From: Falsiruegeria litorea R37
GTDB taxonomy: Bacteria > Pseudomonadota > Alphaproteobacteria > Rhodobacterales > Rhodobacteraceae
Assembly: GCF_900172225.1 (NCBI RefSeq)
Contig: NZ_FWFO01000002.1
Coordinates: 372,001 to 436,000 of the forward strand
Length of the DNA stretch: 64,000 bases
Direction of reading: 5' to 3'
Shown: positions 51,687 to 60,653 of the stretch, in pieces
Position numbering within the stretch: the first letter of the stretch is position 1
How the letters are laid out: every line of letters begins with the position of its first letter
The notes under the pieces: generated by a model
Seen by the model: the letters and a program-made list of their open reading frames with translations, nothing else
Database searches by the model: none
What the model was told of the DNA's origin: nothing
Program-made: the position numbers and the translations under genes

Positions 51687-52545
51687 TGTAAAGGCCGGCT
51701 GCAATCGTGATGCAGATGCCAACGCTGGCCAGACCATTGGGCAGATCGCTGAAAATCAGCCAGCCAATGACCGTGGCCACAGGAATTTCCAGATACTGCA
51801 TCGGCGCCAATGTGGCCGAGGGCGCATAGCGCAGCGACCAGGTCATCAGCAGATGCGCCAGCGTGCCCAGAAGCCCGATCGCCAGCATCAACCAACTGGT
51901 CATGACGTCGGGCATCACCAGCGTCAGCGGCTCGATACCCATGTTCTGACCGACCAGCAGAGCGGGCAGCAGCACTACCGAAGCCATCACTCCGGAAACC
52001 GCCTGCAGGCCCACAGGGTCGGTATCCTTTGCCAATTGTCGGGTCACCAGCATGAAGAGCGAGAAGACGATGGCCACCACCAGGGGCAGCAGCGCGGGCC
52101 AGCCGACCTCGACAAAGCTGGGCTGGATCACCAGAAGAGTGCCGATGAAGCCAACGATGCAAGCCCCCAGGCGGCGCGCGCCGACCTCTTCGTCCAGGAC
52201 ATATTTGCCCAGAAGCAGCATGATGAAGGGCATGACAAAGGCAATCGCTACAGCATCCGCCAGCGGCAGGTATTGCAGCGCCGTGAACATCGCGCCGATG
52301 CCCACGATATGCAGAACCGTGCGCAGGGCCGTCAGGCGCAAAAGCCGCCCGCGGATGCGCCAGGGGCGCCGCGTCACGATCACCAGCGGGATCAGGACCG
52401 CCGCCTGCACGGCAAAGCGGACCAACAACAGTTCTCCCAGCGGAATTGCACCACTCAAAAGTTTGGCCACGGCGTCGCCCATGGGGGCGACGACACAAAA
52501 TCCCAACATCAAAAGGATACCCAGAACGGGGCGATCATGCGACAT
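51631..52545 (-). CDS. DMT-superfamily (EamA) transporter
   Basis: A 304-residue inner-membrane protein with about ten hydrophobic helices in two EamA repeats. It begins ILLMLGFCVVAPMGDAVAKL; the second repeat includes MLAIGLLGTLAHLLMTW. Likely exports metabolites or amino acids; substrate unknown. Its coding region overlaps the end of the convergent thiamine pyrophosphokinase gene. Confidence 0.9.
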   Translation of the reverse strand: MSHDRPVLGILLMLGFCVVAPMGDAVAKLLSGAIPLGELLLVRFAVQAAVLIPLVIVTRRPWRIRGRLLRLTALRTVLHIVGIGAMFTALQYLPLADAVAIAFVMPFIMLLLGKYVLDEEVGARRLGACIVGFIGTLLVIQPSFVEVGWPALLPLVVAIVFSLFMLVTRQLAKDTDPVGLQAVSGVMASVVLLPALLVGQNMGIEPLTLVMPDVMTSWLMLAIGLLGTLAHLLMTWSLRYAPSATLAPMQYLEIPVATVIGWLIFSDLPNGLASVGICITIAAGLYIILRERATARAELNETPA

Positions 52546-52616
52546 GCCGCCACGCTAGGGAAGGACAGGACGGGGATCAACCCACCCTAGAGCTGACCTA
52601 GGGTCAGTGCCCGCAA

Positions 52617-53990
52617 TCAGCAGTTTGGAACGTTGACGGCCAAACCACCAAGCGAGGTTTCCTTGTACTTTTCGTGCATGTCATGGCCGGTCTGACGCAT
52701 GGTCTCGATACAGGCATCAAGCGGCACGAAATGCTGCCCGTCGCCCCGCAAGGCAAGCGAGGCGGCCGAGACCGCCTTGATTGCGGCCAGTCCGTTGCGT
52801 TCGATGCATGGGACCTGCACCAGCCCTTTGACCGGATCGCAGGTCATGCCCAGATGATGTTCCAGCGCAATCTCGGCGGCGTTTTCCACTTGCTGCGGTG
52901 TTCCGCCCATCACGGCACACAGGCCAGCCGCCGCCATCGCAGCAGCACTGCCGACCTCGGCCTGGCATCCGGCCTCGGCGCCAGAGATCGAGGCGTTGAA
53001 CTTGACCAGCCCACCGATGGCGGCAGCGGTGAGCAGGAAATCCTCGATGTGGGACTCAGACGCGCCGGGCACGTGGTCGAGGTAATAGCGGATCACAGCG
53101 GGCAGGGTGCCTGACGCGCCATTGGTGGGCGCGGTGACGACCTGACCACCGGCGGCGTTTTCCTCGTTCACCGCCATGGCGTAGACGCTCATCCAGTCGT
53201 TGATGGTGTGCGGTGCGTTCAGGTTCATGCCCCGTTCGGCCTGCAACGCATCATGGATGCCCTTGGCGCGACGGCGCACGCTCAACCCGCCGGGCAGGAT
53301 CCCGTCGGTGACCAGCCCACGCTCGATGCAGCCGTTCATGACCTCCCAGATGCGGGCGGTGCCCTTGGCGAAGCTCACGGCGCAACCGCGTGAAATCTCG
53401 TTCTCGCGTTTCATCTCGGCAATGGACTTGCCGCTGGCATTGGCCATTTCCAGCATCTCGGCGGCGGATTTGAACGGGTAGGGAACCGGATCGCCTTCGT
53501 CCGTGGCCTTGCCCTCGGCCAGTTCCTCTTCGGTCAGGACAAAGCCGCCACCGATGGAATAATAGACCTGCCGCAGGATCACGTCGCCCTGCGCGTCTGT
53601 CGCCATCAGGGCCATGCCGTTGGCGTGGCCGGGCAGGGTGTTGTCGTAGTCAAAGATCAGATCGGTCTTTGGGTCAAAGTGCAGCTCGGGCAAACCCTCG
53701 GGCGACGCCCTGTGCGTCTCGGCAATCGCGGCAAGGGCGGCTTCGGCCTTGTCGTGGTCATAGCTGTCGGGCAGGAACCCGGCGAGACCCAGAATGGTGG
53801 CGCGGTCGGTGGCGTGACCCACGCCGGTAAAGGCCAGCGAGCCGTGCAGCGAGCCGCGCAGACCGTGGAATTCAAACGGCGAGGCGCGCATCAGGTCCAG
53901 AAACCGCGCTGCGGCCACCATCGGACCCATGGTATGAGAGGATGACGGGCCAACGCCCACTTTGAACATGTCGAAGACAGAGAGAAACAT
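52617..53990 (-). CDS. sdaA: L-serine dehydratase, single-chain iron-sulfur type
   Basis: A 457-residue L-serine ammonia-lyase converting serine to pyruvate and ammonia. The beta domain opens SVFDMFKVGVGPSSSHTMGPM and the alpha domain has GAEAGCQAEVGSA and CDPVKGLVQVPCIERN, which supply cysteines for the [4Fe-4S] cluster. Single polypeptide of normal length. The ATG at 53990 lies one base past the stop of the GST gene, so the two are coupled. Confidence 0.95.
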   Translation of the reverse strand: MFLSVFDMFKVGVGPSSSHTMGPMVAAARFLDLMRASPFEFHGLRGSLHGSLAFTGVGHATDRATILGLAGFLPDSYDHDKAEAALAAIAETHRASPEGLPELHFDPKTDLIFDYDNTLPGHANGMALMATDAQGDVILRQVYYSIGGGFVLTEEELAEGKATDEGDPVPYPFKSAAEMLEMANASGKSIAEMKRENEISRGCAVSFAKGTARIWEVMNGCIERGLVTDGILPGGLSVRRRAKGIHDALQAERGMNLNAPHTINDWMSVYAMAVNEENAAGGQVVTAPTNGASGTLPAVIRYYLDHVPGASESHIEDFLLTAAAIGGLVKFNASISGAEAGCQAEVGSAAAMAAAGLCAVMGGTPQQVENAAEIALEHHLGMTCDPVKGLVQVPCIERNGLAAIKAVSAASLALRGDGQHFVPLDACIETMRQTGHDMHEKYKETSLGGLAVNVPNC

Positions 53991-53991
53991 C

Positions 53992-54687
53992 TTACTGAGC
54001 TGAGCCTTCTGGAGGATTGGCATAGGTGGGTGACGTGAACGGTGTAGCGCCCAGACCTTCGGCCTGAACGGCGGCGCGTACGGCGGGGCGGGTTTCTAGC
54101 GCTTGCAGGATCCGTTGCAAATAGGGTGTGTCGCTGATGTTGTACCAGCTGCGGTCGCTGCCCGCAGGGTAGAGCGCCATCCACCGCATCATGCAGGCAA
54201 CATAATAGGTCATCACCGACGGCGTGTCCGCGCTGAACCAGGACGGCGACTGTTGGGCGATCGCATCCAGCAGACCAAGGTGCTGCCGCAGACGCGGGCG
54301 AATGCCTGCGCGCAGGGTCTCGGCCTGGGACGCGTCGATGTATTTTTCCGCGTAGAACAGGATGCGCAAATCGGCATGCAACGTGTTCGAGGCAAAGAAC
54401 AGCCATTTGAGGAACGCGCCACGCTCTACGTCTGCGGGTTTCAGCTGCTCGTATGTTTCGACCAGCCACAACAGGATCGCGGCGGTCTCAAACAGTGGCC
54501 TCTGCGGCGTTTCCAGAACCGGGATCAACCCGTTGGGATTGAGGGCGCGATAAGCTGCGCTGTCCTGTGCGCGGGATTTGCGATCCACCAGCACGGAATC
54601 AAACGGCACACCCATCTCAAGCAACGCCAGCCGGATCACCAGCGAGGCGTTGTCAGGGGCGTAATGAAGGCGCAGGTCCTGTGTCAT
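53992..54687 (-). CDS. Glutathione S-transferase family protein
   Basis: A 231-residue GST-like protein. The N-terminal thioredoxin-type domain has LRLHYAPDNASLVIRLALLE and ALNPNGLIPVLET, with the conserved cis-proline; the C-terminal domain is helical. The usual catalytic Ser/Cys/Tyr near residue 8-14 is Tyr6 or Ser12. Function beyond glutathione binding is not clear. It is the first gene of an operon with sdaA. Confidence 0.87.
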   Translation of the reverse strand: MTQDLRLHYAPDNASLVIRLALLEMGVPFDSVLVDRKSRAQDSAAYRALNPNGLIPVLETPQRPLFETAAILLWLVETYEQLKPADVERGAFLKWLFFASNTLHADLRILFYAEKYIDASQAETLRAGIRPRLRQHLGLLDAIAQQSPSWFSADTPSVMTYYVACMMRWMALYPAGSDRSWYNISDTPYLQRILQALETRPAVRAAVQAEGLGATPFTSPTYANPPEGSAQ

Positions 54688-54834
54688 GCTATCGTCCTAC
54701 AGATCGACATGCCTTTAGGTGGGTTCGATTGCGACGTTTCCAATCGGAAACGCGCAATGTTGTGTCCAAGGCTGATGTTTACCTGACCTTAACCATGGAA
54801 TCTCTAGCATCAGTCGCGCAGATGGAGGTGCGTC

Positions 54835-55389
54835 ATGCGAAGGGTGCTTTTGGTTGTCGGGATGGTTTTGGCAACGGTTGTGCCGGTTTCGGCGCAACAG
54901 GCGTTGGTGGCGCTCGAGGATGAGTTGGCCGAGATGCTGCGCGACAAACCAGACGCGTTTTACGAGGCCGCGACCGAGTTGATCATCGGCTACGGCAGCA
55001 GCGGCCGCATTGATGCCGAAGGGATCGAGCGGATGATTGCCCTGCGCCGCGCCAGCCTGCGGGCCGGGCACATCCGGCGGCTGCTGGTGGCGGATCTCGA
55101 CAACGATGGTTCCGTGACCCGAGCTGAGGTTGGAACGGTTCTGCCGACCCTGTCGGCCACCGTGCGATCCCGCCTTGTGCACGCACACCGGGCGGCGGAT
55201 CAGAACATGGACGGCATCGTGCGCCCGGATGAACTGCGCGACACGGCGCAAGCAATGGCCCGTAAAACGGCGTCGGACCGGAGCTTTCTGAAGTACCGTT
55301 ATGTCTTGATGGCGGATCTTGATAACGACGGCTGGGTTACCCTGGATGAGGTGAGCGAGATGATGGCGCAGGTTCTGCCCGAAAGCTGA
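54835..55389 (+). CDS. Exported EF-hand calcium-binding protein
   Basis: A 184-residue protein with an N-terminal signal peptide (LLVVGMVLATVVPVSAQ, cleaved near residue 20) and three canonical EF-hand loops: residues 87-98 (DLDNDGSVTRAE), 122-133 (DQNMDGIVRPDE) and 161-172 (DLDNDGWVTLDE). A degenerate fourth hand is possible near residues 51-62. Calcium binding in the periplasm is expected; its physiological role is unknown. It is monocistronic, divergent from the GST gene. Confidence 0.87.
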   Translation: MRRVLLVVGMVLATVVPVSAQQALVALEDELAEMLRDKPDAFYEAATELIIGYGSSGRIDAEGIERMIALRRASLRAGHIRRLLVADLDNDGSVTRAEVGTVLPTLSATVRSRLVHAHRAADQNMDGIVRPDELRDTAQAMARKTASDRSFLKYRYVLMADLDNDGWVTLDEVSEMMAQVLPES

Positions 55390-55487
55390 CGCCAAGCCGT
55401 GGATCGGCGGCATTTAGCAGATTTCACTCTCGCGCGTTCCAGTTAAGTTGCTATAACCGCTGCACGACCAGCGAGGGGGAGCCTGCC

Positions 55488-56276
55488 ATGACCGGAGAAT
55501 TGTCGCCCATCGACAAGGCCAAATTCGTGGCTGCCAAACGGGCCGCCGATTTTGTCGAGGACGGGATGCGCGTGGGTTTGGGCACAGGCTCGACCGCAGC
55601 CTGGCTTGTGCGTTGCCTGGGTGAGATGGTGCGCGACGAGGGGCTCAAGATCAAAGGCGTGCCGACCTCGACCCGCACAGCGGAACTGGCGCGCGACGTT
55701 GGCATCGACGTGATCAGCCTGGACGAGGCGCGCTGGTTGGATCTGACCATTGATGGCGCGGATGAGTTCGACGGCGACCTGAACCTGATCAAGGGCGGCG
55801 GCGGCGCGCTGCTGCAGGAAAAGATCGTGGCGACCGCCTCGGATCAAATGGTTGTGATTGCCGACATCGGCAAAGAGGTCGAAACCCTGGGCAATTTCCC
55901 CCTGCCGGTCGAGGTGATCCCCTTTGGCTGGCAGACCACACAGGCGCTGATCGAAGAAACGCTGATCTCGATGGACGTGCTGGGCCGCTCGGCCACCTTG
56001 CGGATGAACGGGGATACGCCGTTCATCACGGACGAGGGCAATCACATCCTGGATCTGCACCTCAACCGGATCGGCAATGCACGCCAACTGGCGCTGGTGA
56101 TCAACCAGATGCCGGGGGTGGTGGAAAATGGTCTTTTCATCGATATCTGCGATACGGTTGTGATCGGCTATGGCGACGGCCGGGTCGAACTGCGCGACAT
56201 CAACCAGGGCACGGTGGAACACGACCGGCTGGATTTCGTTGAAAGCGACAACCTGTTCACGGACCTGGCGGATTGA
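55488..56276 (+). CDS. rpiA: Ribose-5-phosphate isomerase A
   Basis: A 262-residue RpiA interconverting ribose-5-phosphate and ribulose-5-phosphate. Conserved blocks: VGLGTGSTAAWLVRCL, LDLTIDGADEFDGDLNLIKGGGGALLQEKIVA and ITDEGNHILDLHL. Full length and cytosolic. The next gene probably begins at an overlapping TTG, and gor follows downstream. Confidence 0.96.
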   Translation: MTGELSPIDKAKFVAAKRAADFVEDGMRVGLGTGSTAAWLVRCLGEMVRDEGLKIKGVPTSTRTAELARDVGIDVISLDEARWLDLTIDGADEFDGDLNLIKGGGGALLQEKIVATASDQMVVIADIGKEVETLGNFPLPVEVIPFGWQTTQALIEETLISMDVLGRSATLRMNGDTPFITDEGNHILDLHLNRIGNARQLALVINQMPGVVENGLFIDICDTVVIGYGDGRVELRDINQGTVEHDRLDFVESDNLFTDLAD

Positions 56277-56818
56277 TAGCCCTCAACGCTGCGCCCTTTG
56301 AGGCCCGCCTAAGCAGAAGAAAGCGCATAGCAAAGGTGGTGCTTGCCTTGGGGCTTGTGTCGCCGATGGCGGCGATGGCGATCGCATACTTTGGCTTTGC
56401 GCCACCTATCGAAGGCAGCCTGGAATGGCTCTGCAACATTGCTTTCGCGTTGATCCTGATGTCCTGCATCTGGCTGCCGATCCATGTTGCGCGTCAACCC
56501 GATCTGCTTGTTCGGGTGGACCAATCAGGGTTTTCCGGTGTGTGGTGCCTGTCCTTTTGGAGCAGAGTGGTCCTGTTTTTCCCGTTGTCGGAGATGGATG
56601 CCCTGCAAAGGTCTCATCGCAAAAGATGGTTGCGCGCCCCGGAACCAGTCCTGCGTCTTTATTGTGGCAAGACGTCAACGTCGGTCTCGTTGAATCCCCT
56701 CCCACAGCTCCTATTTGAGGATTTCGAAACAGCGCTGCGCAGGTTTTGGCCGGACCTGGATGATCCTATAGAACAGCAGCAGCACAGGCGGAACGGGCTG
56801 GACAGCAGCCCCCGATAA
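56273..56818 (+). CDS. Membrane protein of unknown function
   Basis: An approximately 181-residue protein with two or three membrane helices, including VVLALGLVSPMAAMAIAYFGF and WLCNIAFALILMSCIWLPI, and a soluble basic C-terminal region (residues about 80-181). The frame begins at a TTG that overlaps the rpiA stop (TTGA); GTG codons near 56334 are alternatives, so the start is uncertain. No family is recognised. Codon use looks less biased than in rpiA and gor. Confidence 0.6.
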   Translation: MIALNAAPFEARLSRRKRIAKVVLALGLVSPMAAMAIAYFGFAPPIEGSLEWLCNIAFALILMSCIWLPIHVARQPDLLVRVDQSGFSGVWCLSFWSRVVLFFPLSEMDALQRSHRKRWLRAPEPVLRLYCGKTSTSVSLNPLPQLLFEDFETALRRFWPDLDDPIEQQQHRRNGLDSSPR

Positions 56819-56875
56819 GATACACCCCTTCTGAGCCGCGACAGCGGTGCAGGTAGACAGATGAGGCGGAAACTC

Positions 56876-58234
56876 ATGAGCTTTGACTATGATCTCTTCG
56901 TGATTGGCGGCGGTTCGGGCGGCGTGCGCGCGGCGCGTGTGGCCGCAGGTGACACCGGGGCCAAGGTGGCGCTGGCCGAAGAGGACCGCTATGGCGGCAC
57001 CTGTGTGATCCGCGGTTGCGTGCCCAAAAAGCTGATGGTCTTTGCCAGCGAGTATTCCGGCATGGTCGAAGACGCGCAAAGCTATGGCTGGGACATCCAG
57101 CCGGGCGCCTTCAACTGGGACGCGTTCAAAGGCAAGCTGCATGCCGAGCTGGACCGCCTCGAAGGGATTTATCGCAACATTCTGAAAAACAACGGCGTCG
57201 AGAGCTTTGATCAACGCGCCACCGTGGTTGATCCGCACACGGTCGAACTGGCCGATGGCACCCGCAAGACCGCCAAGCACATCCTTGTCGCGACCGGCGG
57301 CTGGCCTACGATCCCCGAATTCCCCGGCTCGGACCTGGCGATCACCTCGAACGAGATCTTTCACTTGGATGAGTTGCCCAAGAAGATGTTGATCGTCGGT
57401 GGCGGCTACATCGCTTGCGAGTTTGCGGGCATCATGAATGGCCTGGGTGTCGAGGTGACGCAATATTATCGCGGGGCGCAGATCCTGCGTGGCTTTGATG
57501 ACGAGGCGCGCGGTCTGGTCAGCGAAGAGATGTGCCAGAACGGTATTGACCTGCATCTGGGCACCAACGTGCTGGAAATGAGCAAAGAGGGCGATCAGAT
57601 CCGGGTCAAGGCGACCAATGGCGACGAAAACCTGTTCGATCAGGTGATGTATGCAACCGGCCGCAACCCGAACTCGACCGGCTTGGGGCTTGAGGCGCTG
57701 GGCGTCGAACTGGGCCGCAAGGGTGAGATCAAGGTTGATCAGTACAGCCAGACGGGCGTACCCTCGATCTATGCCATCGGCGACGTCACCGATCGGGTGA
57801 ACCTGACACCGGTGGCGATCCGCGAAGGCATGGCCTTTGTGGAAACCGTATTCAAGGGCAACCCGACCTCACCCGATCACGACTTGATCCCGACGGCGAT
57901 CTTCACCCAGCCCGAGATGGGCACCGTGGGCCTGAGCGAGGAAGAGGCTGCCGAGCAGGAGCCGATCGAGGTTTACGCAACCTCGTTCAAGCCGATGCAG
58001 CAAAGTTTCGCGGGCCGGTCGGCACGGGTGCTGATGAAGCTGATCGTGTCCAAGGCCACGCGCAAGGTGCTGGGCTGTCACATCGTGGCGCCCGGCGCGG
58101 GCGAAATGATCCAGCTGGCCGGGATCGCGGTCAAGATGGGTGCGACCAAGGAAGATTTCGACCGGACCGTGGCGGTACACCCGACCATGTCCGAAGAACT
58201 GGTCACAATGAAGCAGCCTGTGCGCAGCGCTTGA
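56876..58234 (+). CDS. gor: Glutathione-disulfide reductase
   Basis: A 452-residue flavoprotein reductase keeping glutathione reduced with NADPH. The FAD motif GGGSGG is near residue 12, the redox pair lies in GTCVIRGCVPKK, and the C-terminal active-site histidine is in VHPTMSEELV. The CVIRGC spacing resembles alphaproteobacterial and plant enzymes. ATG at 56876 fits the family start. It precedes hflK in the same direction with a 69-bp gap. Confidence 0.95.
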   Translation: MSFDYDLFVIGGGSGGVRAARVAAGDTGAKVALAEEDRYGGTCVIRGCVPKKLMVFASEYSGMVEDAQSYGWDIQPGAFNWDAFKGKLHAELDRLEGIYRNILKNNGVESFDQRATVVDPHTVELADGTRKTAKHILVATGGWPTIPEFPGSDLAITSNEIFHLDELPKKMLIVGGGYIACEFAGIMNGLGVEVTQYYRGAQILRGFDDEARGLVSEEMCQNGIDLHLGTNVLEMSKEGDQIRVKATNGDENLFDQVMYATGRNPNSTGLGLEALGVELGRKGEIKVDQYSQTGVPSIYAIGDVTDRVNLTPVAIREGMAFVETVFKGNPTSPDHDLIPTAIFTQPEMGTVGLSEEEAAEQEPIEVYATSFKPMQQSFAGRSARVLMKLIVSKATRKVLGCHIVAPGAGEMIQLAGIAVKMGATKEDFDRTVAVHPTMSEELVTMKQPVRSA

Positions 58235-58303
58235 TTTGCAAGCCGGAACACACAGGTTTAGGTTGACGCCGCAATGTGCGGTCTGACGAAGGGATAACAA
58301 CAT

Positions 58304-59452
58304 ATGGCGGGCAATAACGGTGGCCCCTGGGGGGGCGGAGGCTCTTCCGGCGGCGGCGGCAACCGGGGCAACAACGGGAACGGGCAGCGCCCGCCCGAAG
58401 GGGACAAACCCCAGATTCCCGAGATCGACGACCTGATGAAAAAGGGTCAGGAACAGCTGCGCGTGCTGATGGGTGGTCGTGGCGACAACCGCGGCGGCAG
58501 CGGCGGACCGGGCCAAGGGGGCGGCGGTGGCCCGCTGTTTACCCGTGGGACCATTGGTCTGGGCCTTGTTGCGGCTGCGGTCCTGTGGGGCTTTGCCAGC
58601 ATCTATACCGTCAAACCCGAAGAAAAGTCTGTGGAACTGTTCCTGGGTGAATTTTCGGCCATTGGCGAGCCGGGCCTGAACTTTGCGCCCTGGCCGTTTG
58701 TGACCGCTGAGGTCATCCCGGTCACCCGCGAACAGACCGAGGATATGGGCGGTGCGCGTGGGGGCAATGATGGCCTGATGCTGACGGGCGACGAAAACGT
58801 CGTCGACATCGATTATCAGGTTGTCTGGAACATCAACGACCCTGCCAAGTACCTGTTCAACCTGCGCGACCCGCGTCCGACCATCCGTGCGGTGTCGGAA
58901 TCAGCGATGCGTGAAATTATTGCTCAGTCCGACCTGGCGCCAATTCTGAACCGCGATCGTGGTATCATTGGCGACCGTTTGCAGGACCTGATCCAATCGA
59001 CTCTGGACAGCTACGATTCGGGTGTGAACATCATCCGTGTGAACTTTGACAAAGCGGACCCGCCGCCAACCGTGATCGACGCCTTCCGCGACGTTCAGGC
59101 GGCCGCGCAGGAACGCGACCGACTGCAGAACGTTGCCGATGCCTATGCCAACCGTGTGTTGGCCGAAGCGCGCGGTGAAGCGGCGCAGCTCTTGGAAGAG
59201 GCCGAAGGCTATCGCGCGCGCGTTGTGAACGAGGCTGAAGGTGAAGCCAGCCGATTCTCAGCGGTTCTGGAAGAATATTCCAAGGCGCCCGAAGTGACCC
59301 GCAAGCGTCTGTATCTGGAAACCATGGAACAGGTTCTGGGTGATGTGAACAAGGTCATCCTTGATCCCAACACCGGTGGCGAAGGTCAGGGTGTTGTTCC
59401 CTACCTGCCGCTCAATGAACTGCAGCGCAAATCCAGCGAGGGGTCGAACTGA
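58304..59452 (+). CDS. hflK: FtsH protease modulator HflK
   Basis: A 382-residue SPFH/band-7 protein. A Gly-rich cytosolic N-terminus (about residues 1-80, GGGGSSGGGGNRGNN-type) precedes one membrane helix (GLGLVAAAVLWGFASIYTV) and the periplasmic SPFH domain, with a coiled coil rich in AEARGEAAQLLEEAEG. HflK and HflC form the large ring around FtsH. Stop overlaps the hflC start (TGATG). Confidence 0.95.
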   Translation: MAGNNGGPWGGGGSSGGGGNRGNNGNGQRPPEGDKPQIPEIDDLMKKGQEQLRVLMGGRGDNRGGSGGPGQGGGGGPLFTRGTIGLGLVAAAVLWGFASIYTVKPEEKSVELFLGEFSAIGEPGLNFAPWPFVTAEVIPVTREQTEDMGGARGGNDGLMLTGDENVVDIDYQVVWNINDPAKYLFNLRDPRPTIRAVSESAMREIIAQSDLAPILNRDRGIIGDRLQDLIQSTLDSYDSGVNIIRVNFDKADPPPTVIDAFRDVQAAAQERDRLQNVADAYANRVLAEARGEAAQLLEEAEGYRARVVNEAEGEASRFSAVLEEYSKAPEVTRKRLYLETMEQVLGDVNKVILDPNTGGEGQGVVPYLPLNELQRKSSEGSN

Positions 59453-60333
59453 TGCGGAAAACAACTTTTGTTCTGCCCGTGATCGTGGTCGCCGTTGTGG
59501 TGGCCCTGTCGGCACTGTTCATCGTGGACGAGCGTGAAAAGGCGCTGGTCCTGCAATTTGGCCGTGTGATCGATGTCAAGGAAGAGCCGGGTCTGGCGTT
59601 CAAGATCCCGCTGATCCAAGAAGTCGTGCGCTATGACAGCCGCATTCTGTCGATCGACGTCCAGCCGCTCGAAGTGACGCCGCTGGATGATCGTCGTCTG
59701 GTGGTTGACGCCTTTGCCCGCTACCGGATCCGTGACGTCAAACAGTTCCGTCAGGCTGTTGGTGTTGGTGGTCTGGCCACGGCCGAGGATCGCCTGGACA
59801 GCATCTTGCGCGCTGAAACACGCGAAGTTTTGGGTTCTGTCAGCTCCAAGGATATCCTGAGCTCGGACCGTGCGGCGCTGATGCTGCGCATCCGCAACGC
59901 GGCCATTGCCGAGGCTATGGCCCTGGGTCTGGAAGTCATCGACGTGCGCTTGAAGGCCACGGACCTGCCCAGCCAGAACCTTGAAGCGACATTCGACCGG
60001 ATGCGCGCCGAGCGTGAACGTGAAGCGACCGACGAACGTGCCCGTGGTAACGAGGCGGCGCAGCGCGTGCGCGCGCAGGCCGACCGGACCGTGGTCGAGC
60101 TGGTGTCCGAGGCCAAGCGTGAGGCCGAGGTCACCCGCGGTGAGGCCGACGCCGAGCGGAACGCCATTTTTGCCGAAGCGTATGGCAAGGATGCAGAGTT
60201 CTTTGAATTCTACCGTTCGCTGACCGCCTATGCGCGTGCGCTGAAAGGGGACAACAGCTCGTTGGTGATGAGCCCGGATTCCGAGTTCTTCAACTATCTC
60301 AAGTCATCCAACGGCGCGGCGGCGTCTGAATGA
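59452..60333 (+). CDS. hflC: FtsH protease modulator HflC
   Basis: A 293-residue HflC with an N-terminal membrane anchor (VLPVIVVAVVVALSALFIVDE), a SPFH domain with VLQFGRVIDV and an extended charged coiled coil (REREATDERARGNEAAQRV). Partner of HflK. It overlaps hflK by one base and the DUF2065 gene by four bases, a compact operon typical of alphaproteobacteria. Confidence 0.95.
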   Translation: MRKTTFVLPVIVVAVVVALSALFIVDEREKALVLQFGRVIDVKEEPGLAFKIPLIQEVVRYDSRILSIDVQPLEVTPLDDRRLVVDAFARYRIRDVKQFRQAVGVGGLATAEDRLDSILRAETREVLGSVSSKDILSSDRAALMLRIRNAAIAEAMALGLEVIDVRLKATDLPSQNLEATFDRMRAEREREATDERARGNEAAQRVRAQADRTVVELVSEAKREAEVTRGEADAERNAIFAEAYGKDAEFFEFYRSLTAYARALKGDNSSLVMSPDSEFFNYLKSSNGAAASE

Positions 60334-60527
60334 TGGCAACGATCCTTCTGGCCCTTGGGCTGGTACTGATTGTCGAGGGGCTGGCGTACGCGCTGGCCCC
60401 TTCGCTTATTGAACGTATGCTCGAGGCGCTCCGCCAGATCCCTCAGGGTGCGCGGCGGCAGGTGGGACTGCTGGCGCTGGTCAGCGGGCTGATTTTGGTC
60501 TGGCTGGCCCATCAAATGGGCGTCTGA
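60330..60527 (+). CDS. DUF2065 family membrane protein
   Basis: A 65-residue protein with two hydrophobic helices, ILLALGLVLIVEGLAYALAP and VGLLALVSGLILVWLAHQ, matching DUF2065, which is regularly encoded between hflC and the DegP-type protease. Function unknown. It overlaps hflC by four bases. Confidence 0.9.
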   Translation: MMATILLALGLVLIVEGLAYALAPSLIERMLEALRQIPQGARRQVGLLALVSGLILVWLAHQMGV

Positions 60528-60653
60528 GGTCACGAGCGGTTGAATTGACTGCGATCTGACGTTGCGGGGGCGCTCTTTCTGACTACATTAGATGCAAATG
60601 CAGGCGTCCGGCCAAACGGGTGACCTGATATATTTGTTCCAAGGAGGCTTCCA